Source: Pratylenchus scribneri (taxonomy: Eukaryota; Nematoda; Chromadorea; Rhabditida; Pratylenchidae). Taken from it: 64,000 bases of DNA. The notes under the pieces were generated by a model, which saw nothing but the letters and a program-made list of their open reading frames with translations, ran no database searches and was not told the origin of the DNA. Positions 52,501 through 63,557 of the stretch are shown piece after piece. The stretch spans positions 372,001 through 436,000 of the forward strand of contig JAQSEB010000086.1 in NCBI GenBank assembly GCA_030063045.1. The letters are read 5' to 3'. Numbering within the stretch: the stretch's first letter is position 1; every line of letters starts with the position of its first letter. Position numbers and translations under genes: made by a program.

Positions 52501-53453
52501 CGCTAAACAATTTAAGATTAATTTTTAGACTCATAAAAATATATCTTAGTCAATTTGCGGCATCCGCTAAACTATTTAAGATTAATTTTTAGACTCATAA
52601 AAATATATCTTAGTCAATTTGCGGCATCCGCTAAACTATTTAAGATTAATTTTTAGACTCATAAAAATATATCTTAGTCAATTTGCGGCATCCGCTAAAC
52701 TATTTAAGATTAATTTTTAGACTCATAAAAATAATTCTAAATGATTTTGCGGCATCCGCTAAACTATTTAAGATTAATTTTTAGACTCATAAAAATAATT
52801 CTAAATGATTTTGCGGCATCCGCTAAACAATTTAAGATTAATTTTTAGACTCATAAAAATAATTCTAAATGATTTTGCGGCATCCGCTAAACAATTTAAG
52901 ATTAATTTTTAGACTCATAAAAATAATTCTAAATGATTTTGCGGCATCCGCTAAACCAATTAATATTAATTTTTAGACTCATAAAAATAATTCTAAATGA
53001 TTTTGCGGCATCCGCTAAACTATTTAAGATTAATTTTTAGACTCATAAAAAAAATTCTAAATGATTTTGCGGCATCCGCTAAACAATTTAAGATTAATTT
53101 TTAGACTCATAAAAATAATTCTAAATGATTTTGCGGCATCCGCTAAACTATTTAAGATTAATTTTTAGACTCATAAAAATATATCTTAGTCAATTTGCGG
53201 CATCCGCTAAACAATTTAAGATTAATTTTTAGACTCATAAAAATAATTCTAAATGATTTTGCGGCATCCGCTAAACAATTTAAGATTAATTTTTAGACTC
53301 ATAAAAATAATTCTAAATGATTTTGCGGCATCCGCTAAACCAATTAATATTAATTTTTAGACTCATAAAAATAATTCTAAATGATTTTGCGGCATCCGCT
53401 AAACTATTTAAGATTAATTTTTAGACTCATAAAAAAAATTCTAAATGATTTTG
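49600..53453 (+). repeat. 'aatatt' satellite domain, left part
   Basis: A G to T change (taatattaatt for taagattaatt) first appears near 49635 and recurs here and to 57434. The segment 51022-51790 has the order caa-aatatt, cta, caa-B, cta-gattctg, caa, cca, cta-A8, caa-B, caa, cta-TTTT, cta, cta-B. It matches the first twelve monomers of the 25-monomer HOR at 53454 (2,432 bp, 38 monomers away). The inserted 51854-52559 part is the second copy of the 45966-46735 block. Confidence 0.82.
51790..52559 (+). repeat. 0.77-kb block, copy 2 (5,824 bp from copy 1)
   Basis: This is the second copy of 45966-46735, beginning with cta and the ctaacctaatt monomer at 51854. It sits inside the aatatt domain and is not continued on either side by the sequence that flanks copy 1. 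That fits transfer of a short block between neighbouring domains. Confidence 0.83.
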
Positions 53454-55053
53454 CGGCATCCGCTAAACAATTTAATATTAATTTTTAGACTCATAAAAAT
53501 AATTCTAAATGATTTTGCGGCATCCGCTAAACTATTTAAGATTAATTTTTAGACTCATAAAAATAATTCTAAATGATTTTGCGGCATCCGCTAAACAATT
53601 TAAGATTAATTTTTAGACTCATAAAAATATATCTTAGTCAATTTGCGGCATCCGCTAAACTATTTAAGATTAATTTTTAGACTCATAAAAATAATTCTAA
53701 ATGATTCTGCGGCATCCGCTAAACAATTTAAGATTAATTTTTAGACTCATAAAAATAATTCTAAATGATTTTGCGGCATCCGCTAAACCAATTAAGATTA
53801 ATTTTTAGACTCATAAAAATAATTCTAAATGATTTTGCGGCATCCGCTAAACTATTTAAGATTAATTTTTAGACTCATAAAAAAAATTCTAAATGATTTT
53901 GCGGCATCCGCTAAACAATTTAAGATTAATTTTTAGACTCATAAAAATATATCTTAGTCAATTTGCGGCATCCGCTAAACAATTTAAGATTAATTTTTAG
54001 ACTCATAAAAATAATTCTAAATGATTTTGCGGCATCCGCTAAACTATTTAAGATTAATTTTTAGACTCATAAAAATAATTTTAAATGATTTTGCGGCATC
54101 CGCTAAACTATTTAAGATTAATTTTTAGACTCATAAAAATAATTCTAAATGATTTTGCGGCATCCGCTAAACTATTTAAGATTAATTTTTAGACTCATAA
54201 AAATATATCTTAGTCAATTTGCGGCATCCGCTAAACTATTTAAGATTAATTTTTAGACTCATAAAAATATATCTTAGTCAATTTGCGGCATCCGCTAAAC
54301 TATTTAAGATTAATTTTTAGACTCATAAAAATAATTCTAAATGATTTTGCGGCATCCGCTAAACTATTTAAGATTAATTTTTAGACTCATAAAAATAATT
54401 CTAAATGATTTTGCGGCATCCGCTAAACAATTTAAGATTAATTTTTAGACTCATAAAAATAATTCTAAATGATTTTGCGGCATCCGCTAAACAATTTAAG
54501 ATTAATTTTTAGACTCATAAAAATAATTCTAAATGATTTTGCGGCATCCGCTAAACCAATTAATATTAATTTTTAGACTCATAAAAATAATTCTAAATGA
54601 TTTTGCGGCATCCGCTAAACTATTTAAGATTAATTTTTAGACTCATAAAAATATATCTTAGTCAATTTGCGGCATCCGCTAAACAATTTAAGATTAATTT
54701 TTAGACTCATAAAAATAATTCTAAATGATTTTGCGGCATCCGCTAAACAATTTAATATTAATTTTTAGACTCATAAAAATAATTCTAAATGATTTTGCGG
54801 CATCCGCTAAACTATTTAAGATTAATTTTTAGACTCATAAAAATAATTCTAAATGATTTTGCGGCATCCGCTAAACAATTTAAGATTAATTTTTAGACTC
54901 ATAAAAATATATCTTAGTCAATTTGCGGCATCCGCTAAACTATTTAAGATTAATTTTTAGACTCATAAAAATAATTCTAAATGATTCTGCGGCATCCGCT
55001 AAACAATTTAAGATTAATTTTTAGACTCATAAAAATAATTCTAAATGATTTTG
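53454..55053 (+). repeat. 25-monomer HOR, copy 1 (1,600 bp)
   Basis: The order starts caa-aatatt, cta, caa-B, cta-gattctg, caa, cca, cta-A8, caa-B, caa, cta-TTTT, cta, cta-B, cta-B, cta, cta, caa, caa, cca-aatatt, cta-B, caa and closes with a second caa-aatatt, cta, caa-B, cta-gattctg, caa. Its length is exactly 25 x 64. The opening five monomers therefore also close the block, and that sharing gives a natural site for unequal exchange. Confidence 0.92.
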
Positions 55054-56648
55054 CGGCATCCGCTAAACAATTTAATATTAATTTTTAGACTCATAAAAAT
55101 AATTCTAAATGATTTTGCGGCATCCGCTAAACTATTTAAGATTAATTTTTAGACTCATAAAAATAATTCTAAATGATTTTGCGGCATCCGCTAAACAATT
55201 TAAGATTAATTTTTAGACTCATAAAAATATATCTTAGTCAATTTGCGGCATCCGCTAAACTATTTAAGATTAATTTTTAGACTCATAAAAATAATTCTAA
55301 ATGATTCTGCGGCATCCGCTAAACAATTTAAGATTAATTTTTAGACTCATAAAAATAATTCTAAATGATTTTGCGGCATCCGCTAAACCAATTAAGATTA
55401 ATTTTTAGACTCATAAAAATAATTCTAAATGATTTTGCGGCATCCGCTAAACTATTTAAGATTAATTTTTAGACTCATAAAAAAAATTCTAAATGATTTT
55501 GCGGCATCCGCTAAACAATTTAAGATTAATTTTTAGACTCATAAAAATATATCTTAGTCAATTTGCGGCATCCGCTAAACAATTTAAGATTAATTTTTAG
55601 ACTCATAAAAATAATTCTAAATGATTTTGCGGCATCCGCTAAACTATTTAAGATTAATTTTTAGACTCATAAAAATAATTTTAAATGATTTTGCGGCATC
55701 CGCTAAACTATTTAAGATTAATTTTTAGACTCATAAAAATAATTCTAAATGATTTTGCGGCATCCGCTAAACTATTTAAGATTAATTTTTAGACTCATAA
55801 AAATATATCTTAGTCAATTTGCGGCATCCGCTAAACTATTTAAGATTAATTTTTAGACTCATAAAAATATATCTTAGTCAATTTGCGGCATCCGCTAAAC
55901 TATTTTAATTTTTAGACTCATAAAAATAATTCTAAATGATTTTGCGGCATCCGCTAAACTATTTAAGATTAATTTTTAGACTCATAAAAATAATTCTAAA
56001 TGATTTTGCGGCATCCGCTAAACAATTTAAGATTAATTTTTAGACTCATAAAAATAATTCTAAATGATTTTGCGGCATCCGCTAAACAATTTAAGATTAA
56101 TTTTTAGACTCATAAAAATAATTCTAAATGATTTTGCGGCATCCGCTAAACCAATTAATATTAATTTTTAGACTCATAAAAATAATTCTAAATGATTTTG
56201 CGGCATCCGCTAAACTATTTAAGATTAATTTTTAGACTCATAAAAATATATCTTAGTCAATTTGCGGCATCCGCTAAACAATTTAAGATTAATTTTTAGA
56301 CTCATAAAAATAATTCTAAATGATTTTGCGGCATCCGCTAAACAATTTAATATTAATTTTTAGACTCATAAAAATAATTCTAAATGATTTTGCGGCATCC
56401 GCTAAACTATTTAAGATTAATTTTTAGACTCATAAAAATAATTCTAAATGATTTTGCGGCATCCGCTAAACAATTTAAGATTAATTTTTAGACTCATAAA
56501 AATATATCTTAGTCAATTTGCGGCATCCGCTAAACTATTTAAGATTAATTTTTAGACTCATAAAAATAATTCTAAATGATTCTGCGGCATCCGCTAAACA
56601 ATTTAAGATTAATTTTTAGACTCATAAAAATAATTCTAAATGATTTTG
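55054..56648 (+). repeat. 25-monomer HOR, copy 2 (1,595 bp)
   Basis: This is the tandem copy of 53454-55053 with the same order. It is five bases shorter because the monomer 55886-55944 has lost aagat (ctattttaattttt) and is 59 bp long. After 56648 the array continues with the cca, cta-A8, caa-B, caa series but then diverges. Confidence 0.92.
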
Positions 56649-57352
56649 CGGCATCCGCTAAACCAATTAAGATTAATTTTTAGACTCATAAAAATAATTC
56701 TAAATGATTTTGCGGCATCCGCTAAACTATTTAAGATTAATTTTTAGACTCATAAAAAAAATTCTAAATGATTTTGCGGCATCCGCTAAACAATTTAAGA
56801 TTAATTTTTAGACTCATAAAAATATATCTTAGTCAATTTGCGGCATCCGCTAAACAATTTAAGATTAATTTTTAGACTCATAAAAATAATTCTAAATGAT
56901 TTTGCGGCATCCGCTAAACTATTTAAGATTAATTTTTAGACTCATAAAAAAAATTCTAAATGATTTTGCGGCATCCGCTAAACAATTTAAGATTAATTTT
57001 TAGACTCATAAAAATAATTTTAAATGATTTTGCGGCATCCGCTAAACAATTTAAGATTAATTTTTAGACTCATAAAAATAATTCTAAATGATTTTGCGGC
57101 ATCCGCTAAACAATTTAAGATTAATTTTTAGACTCATAAAAATAATTCTAAATGATTTTGCGGCATCCGCTAAACAATTTAAGATTAATTTTTAGACTCA
57201 TAAAAAAAATTCTAAAAGATTTTGCGGCATCCGCTAAACAATTAAAGATTAATTTTTAGACTCATAAAAATATATCTTAGTCAATTTGCGGCGTCCGCTA
57301 AACTATTTAAGATTAATTTTTAGACTCATAAAAATAATTCTAAATGATTTTG

Positions 57353-57480
57353 CGGCATCCGCTAAACTATTTAAGATTAATTTTTAGACTTATAAAAATA
57401 ATTCTAAATGATTTTGCAGCATCCGCTAAATCAATTAATATTAATTTTTAGACTCATAAAAATAATTCTAAATGATTTTG
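57353..57480 (+). repeat. Two-monomer haplotype acttat + gcagcatcc (right copy)
   Basis: This is the right-most copy of the pair described at 831-958. It is preceded by a caattaaag form-B monomer (with gcgtccgct near 57292) and two cta monomers, as at 33.2-33.4 kb. Here the second monomer also carries the local aatatt change, so the block has exchanged or mutated since transfer. Confidence 0.88.
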
Positions 57481-58439
57481 CGGCATCCGCTAAACTATTT
57501 AAGATTAATTTTTAGACTCATAAAAAAAATTCTAAATGATTTTGCGGCATCCGCTAAACAATTTAAGATTAATTTTTAGACTCATAAAAATATATCTTAG
57601 TCAATTTGCGGCATCCGCTAAACAATTTAAGATTAATTTTTAGACTCATAAAAATATATCTTAGTCAATTTGCGGCATCCGCTAAACTATTTAAGATTAA
57701 TTTTTAGACTCATAAAATATATCTTAGTCAATTTGCGGCATTCGCTAAACTATTTAAGATTAATTTTTAGACTCATAAAAATAATTCTAAATGATTTTGC
57801 GGCATCCGCTAAACTATTTAAGATTAATTTTTAGACTCATAAAAATAATTCTAAATGATTTTGCGGCATCCGCTAAACTATTTAAGATTAATTTTTAGAC
57901 TCATAAAAATAATTCTAAATGATTTTGCGGCATCCGCTAAACTATTTAAGATTAATTTTTAGACTCATAAAAAAAATTCTAAATGATTTTGCGGCATCCG
58001 CTAAACAATTTAAGATTAATTTTTAGACTCATAAAAATAATTCTAAATGATTTTGCGGCATCCGCTAAACAATTTAAGATTAATTTTTAGACTCATAAAA
58101 ATAATTCTAAATGATTTTGCGGCATCCGCTAAACAATTTAAGATTAATTTTTAGACTCATAAAAATAATTCTAAATGATTTTGCGGCATCCGCTAAACCA
58201 ATTAAGATTAATTTTTAGACTCATAAAAATAATTCTAAATGATTTTGCGGCATCCGCAAAACTAATTAAGATTAATTTTTAGACTCATAAAAATAATTCT
58301 AAATGATTTTGCGGCATCCGCTAAACAATTTAAGATTAATTTTTAGACTCATAAAAATAATTCTAAATGATTTTGCGGCATCCGCTAAACCAATTAAGAT
58401 TAATTTTTAGACTCATAAAAATAATTCTAAATGATTTTG

Positions 58440-60359
58440 CGGCATCCGCAAAACTAATTAAGATTAATTTTTAGACTCATAAAAATAATTCTAAATGATT
58501 TTGCGGCATTCGCTAAACCAATTAAGATTAATTTTTAGACTCATAAAAATAATTCTAAATGATTTTGCGGCATTCGCTAAACCAATTAAGATTAATTTTT
58601 AGACTCATAAAAATAATTCTAAATGATTTTGCGGCATCCGCTAAACAATTTAAGATTAATTTTTAGACTCATAAAAATAATTCTAAATGATTTTGCGGCA
58701 TCCGCTAAACTATTTAAGATTAATTTTTAGACTCATAAAAATAATTCTAAATGATTTTGCGGCATCCGCTAAACAATTTAAGATTAATTTTTAGACTCAT
58801 AAAAATAATTCTAAATGATTTTGCGGCATCCGTTAAACTATTTAAGATTAATTTTTAGACTCATAAAAATAATTCTAAATGATTTTGCGGCATCCGTTAA
58901 ACTATTTAAGATTAATTTTTAGACTCATAAAAATAATTCTAAATGATTTTGCGGCATCCGTTAAACTATTTAAGATTAATTTTTAGACTCATAAAAATAA
59001 TTCTAAATGATTTTGCGGCATCCGTTAAACTATTTAAGATTAATTTTTAGACTCATAAAAATAATTCTAAATGATTTTGCGGCATCCGCTAAACAATTTA
59101 AGATTAATTTTTAGACTCATAAAAATAATTCTAAATGATTTTGCGGCATCCGTTAAACTATTTAAGATTAATTTTTAGACTCATAAAAATAATTCTAAAT
59201 GATTTTGCGGCATCCGCTAAACTAATTAAGATTAATTTTTAGACTCATAAAGATATATCTTAGTCAATTTGCGGCATCCGCTAAACAATTTAAGATTAAT
59301 TTTTAGACTCATAAAAATAATTCTAAATGATTTTGCGGCATTCGCTAAACCAATTAAGATTAATTTTTAGACTCATAAAAATAATTCTAAATGATTTTGC
59401 GGCATCCGCTAAACAATTTAAGATTAATTTTTAGACTCATAAAAATAATTCTAAATGATTTTGCGGCATCCGCTAAACTATTTAAGATTAATTTTTAGAC
59501 TCATAAAAATAATTCTAAATGATTTTGCGGCATCCGCTAAACAATTTAAGATTAATTTTTAGACTCATAAAAATAATTCTAAATGATTTTGCGGCATCCG
59601 TTAAACTATTTAAGATTAATTTTTAGACTCATAAAAATAATTCTAAATGATTTTGCGGCATCCGTTAAACTATTTAAGATTAATTTTTAGACTCATAAAA
59701 ATAATTCTAAATGATTTTGCGGCATCCGTTAAACTATTTAAGATTAATTTTTAGACTCATAAAAATAATTCTAAATGATTTTGCGGCATCCGTTAAACTA
59801 TTTAAGATTAATTTTTAGACTCATAAAAATAATTCTAAATGATTTTGCGGCATCCGCTAAACAATTTAAGATTAATTTTTAGACTCATAAAAATAATTCT
59901 AAATGATTTTGCGGCATCCGTTAAACTATTTAAGATTAATTTTTAGACTCATAAAAATAATTCTAAATGATTTTGCGGCATCCGTTAAACTATTTAAGAT
60001 TAATTTTTAGACTCATAAAAATAATTCTAAATGATTTTGCGGCATCCGCTAAACAATTTAAGATTAATTTTTAGACTCATAAAAATATATCTTAGTTAAT
60101 TTGCGGCATCCACTAAACTATTTAAGATTAATTTTTAGACTCATAAAAATAATTCTAAATGATTTTGCGGCATCCGTTAAACTATTTAAGATTAATTTTT
60201 AGACTCATAAAAATAATTCTAAATGATTTTGCGGCATCCGTTAAACTATTTAAGATTAATTTTTAGACTCATAAAAATATATCTTAGTTAATTTGCGGCA
60301 TCCGCTAAACTATTTAAGATTAATTTTTAGACTCATAAAAATAATTCTAAATGATTTTG
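58440..60359 (+). repeat. ccgtta/cattcgc subfamily, 30-monomer block (1,920 bp)
   Basis: The block begins with a ccgcaaaactaatt monomer and two cattcgctaaacca monomers, then caa, cta, caa, four ccgtta-cta in a row, caa, ccgtta-cta. A second, incomplete round follows from 59336. The first twelve monomers repeat at 60360; the stretch 59336-60359 repeats at 60488-61511 (offset 1,152). Confidence 0.88.
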
Positions 60360-61511
60360 CGGCATCCGCAAAACTAATTAAGATTAATTTTTAGACTCAT
60401 AAAAATAATTCTAAATGATTTTGCGGCATTCGCTAAACCAATTAAGATTAATTTTTAGACTCATAAAAATAATTCTAAATGATTTTGCGGCATTCGCTAA
60501 ACCAATTAAGATTAATTTTTAGACTCATAAAAATAATTCTAAATGATTTTGCGGCATCCGCTAAACAATTTAAGATTAATTTTTAGACTCATAAAAATAA
60601 TTCTAAATGATTTTGCGGCATCCGCTAAACTATTTAAGATTAATTTTTAGACTCATAAAAATAATTCTAAATGATTTTGCGGCATCCGCTAAACAATTTA
60701 AGATTAATTTTTAGACTCATAAAAATAATTCTAAATGATTTTGCGGCATCCGTTAAACTATTTAAGATTAATTTTTAGACTCATAAAAATAATTCTAAAT
60801 GATTTTGCGGCATCCGTTAAACTATTTAAGATTAATTTTTAGACTCATAAAAATAATTCTAAATGATTTTGCGGCATCCGTTAAACTATTTAAGATTAAT
60901 TTTTAGACTCATAAAAATAATTCTAAATGATTTTGCGGCATCCGTTAAACTATTTAAGATTAATTTTTAGACTCATAAAAATAATTCTAAATGATTTTGC
61001 GGCATCCGCTAAACAATTTAAGATTAATTTTTAGACTCATAAAAATAATTCTAAATGATTTTGCGGCATCCGTTAAACTATTTAAGATTAATTTTTAGAC
61101 TCATAAAAATAATTCTAAATGATTTTGCGGCATCCGTTAAACTATTTAAGATTAATTTTTAGACTCATAAAAATAATTCTAAATGATTTTGCGGCATCCG
61201 CTAAACAATTTAAGATTAATTTTTAGACTCATAAAAATATATCTTAGTTAATTTGCGGCATCCGCTAAACTATTTAAGATTAATTTTTAGACTCATAAAA
61301 ATAATTCTAAATGATTTTGCGGCATCCGTTAAACTATTTAAGATTAATTTTTAGACTCATAAAAATAATTCTAAATGATTTTGCGGCATCCGTTAAACTA
61401 TTTAAGATTAATTTTTAGACTCATAAAAATATATCTTAGTTAATTTGCGGCATCCGCTAAACTATTTAAGATTAATTTTTAGACTCATAAAAATAATTCT
61501 AAATGATTTTG
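60360..61511 (+). repeat. 18-monomer HOR, copy 1 (1,152 bp)
   Basis: The order is ccgcaaaac, cattcgc-cca x2, caa, cta, caa, ccgtta x4, caa, ccgtta x2, caa-B', cta, ccgtta, ccgtta-B', cta. B' is the tail tatcttagttaat, one C to T change from form B. The ccgcaaaac marker recurs at exactly +1,152 (61512). Confidence 0.92.
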
Positions 61512-62919
61512 CGGCATCCGCAAAACTAATTAAGATTAATTTTTAGACTCATAAAAATAATTCTAAATGATTTTGCGGCATTCGCTAAACCAATTAAGAT
61601 TAATTTTTAGACTCATAAAAATAATTCTAAATGATTTTGCGGCATTCGCTAAACCAATTAAGATTAATTTTTAGACTCATAAAAATAATTCTAAATGATT
61701 TTGCGGCATCCGCTAAACAATTTAAGATTAATTTTTAGACTCATAAAAATAATTCTAAATGATTTTGCGGCATCCGCTAAACTATTTAAGATTAATTTTT
61801 AGACTCATAAAAATAATTCTAAATGATTTTGCGGCATCCGCTAAACAATTTAAGATTAATTTTTAGACTCATAAAAATAATTCTAAATGATTTTGCGGCA
61901 TCCGTTAAACTATTTAAGATTAATTTTTAGACTCATAAAAATAATTCTAAATGATTTTGCGGCATCCGCTAAACCAATTAAGATTAATTTTTAGACTCAT
62001 AAAAATAATTCTAAATGATTTTGCGGCATCCGCTAAACCAATTAAGATTAATTTTTAGACTCATAAAAATAATTCTAAATGATTTTGCGGCATCCGCTAA
62101 ACAATTTAAGATTAATTTTTAGACTCATAAAAATAATTCTAAATGATTTTGCGGCATCCGTTAAACTATTTAAGATTAATTTTTAGACTCATAAAAATAA
62201 TTCTAAATGATTTTGCGGCATCCGTTAAACTATTTAAGATTAATTTTTAGACTCATAAAAATAATTCTAAATGATTTTGCGGCATCCGTTAAACTATTTA
62301 AGATTAATTTTTAGACTCATAAAAATAATTCTAAATGATTTTGCGGCATCCGTTAAACTATTTAAGATTAATTTTTAGACTCATAAAAATAATTCTAAAT
62401 GATTTTGCGGCATCCGCTAAACAATTTAAGATTAATTTTTAGACTCATAAAAATAATTCTAAATGATTTTGCGGCATCCGTTAAACTATTTAAGATTAAT
62501 TTTTAGACTCATAAAAATAATTCTAAATGATTTTGCGGCATCCGTTAAACTATTTAAGATTAATTTTTAGACTCATAAAAATAATTCTAAATGATTTTGC
62601 GGCATCCGCTAAACAATTTAAGATTAATTTTTAGACTCATAAAAATATATCTTAGTTAATTTGCGGCATCCGCTAAACTATTTAAGATTAATTTTTAGAC
62701 TCATAAAAATAATTCTAAATGATTTTGCGGCATCCGTTAAACTATTTAAGATTAATTTTTAGACTCATAAAAATAATTCTAAATGATTTTGCGGCATCCG
62801 TTAAACTATTTAAGATTAATTTTTAGACTCATAAAAATATATCTTAGTTAATTTGCGGCATCCGCTAAACTATTTAAGATTAATTTTTAGACTCATAAAA
62901 ATAATTCTAAATGATTTTG
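61512..62919 (+). repeat. 18-monomer HOR, copy 2 with a 4-monomer insertion
   Basis: This copy has the same order as 60360-61511, but after the first ccgtta monomer it has cca, cca, caa, ccgtta inserted before the run of ccgtta monomers resumes. It is therefore 22 monomers long. It ends at the cta monomer near 62856, after which cca monomers lead to the last domain. Confidence 0.87.
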
Positions 62920-63175
62920 CGGCATCCGCTAAACCAATTAAGATTAATTTTTAGACTCATAAAAATAATTCTAAATGATTTTGCGGCATCCGCTAAACCA
63001 ATTAAGATTAATTTTTAGACTCATAAAAATAATTCTAAATGATTTTGCGGCATCCGCTAAACAATTTAAGATTAATTTTTAGACTCATAAAAATAATTCT
63101 AAATGATTTTGCGGCATCCGCTAAACAATTTAAGATTAATTTTTAGAATCATAAAAATAATTCTAAATGATTTTG

Positions 63176-63557
63176 CGGCATCCGCTAAACCATTTAAGAT
63201 TAATTTTTAGACTCATAAAAATAATTCTAAATGATTTTGCGGCATCCGCTAAACTATTTAAGATTATTTTTAGACTCATAAAAATAATTCTAAATGATTT
63301 TGCGGCATCCGCTAAACCAATTAAGATTAATTTTTAGACTCATAAAAATAATTCTAAATGATTTTGCGGCATCCGCTAAACCATTTAAGATTAATTTTTA
63401 GACTCATAAAAATAATTCTAAATGATTTTGCGGCATCCGCTAAACTATTTAAGATTATTTTTAGACTCATAAAAATAATTCTAAATGATTTTGCGGCATC
63501 CGCTAAACCAATTAAGATTAATTTTTAGACTCATAAAAATAATTCTAAATGATTCTG
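63176..63557 (+). repeat. 3-monomer tandem duplication (2 x 191 bp)
   Basis: The order ccattt, cta with gattatttttag (63 bp), cca occurs twice in direct succession, with starts at 63176 and 63367. The second cca carries the gattctgcga end. The ccattt plus gattattttt combination otherwise occurs near 9.2-9.4 kb and 12.2-12.4 kb, which links the right end of the window to that domain. Confidence 0.88.

Noticed and set aside
58504..58580. CENP-B box-like site in the cattcgctaaacca monomers
   Set aside because: TTCG followed four bases later by A fits the first half of the known box, but the required CGGG part is replaced by AATT, and only a few monomers carry TTCG.
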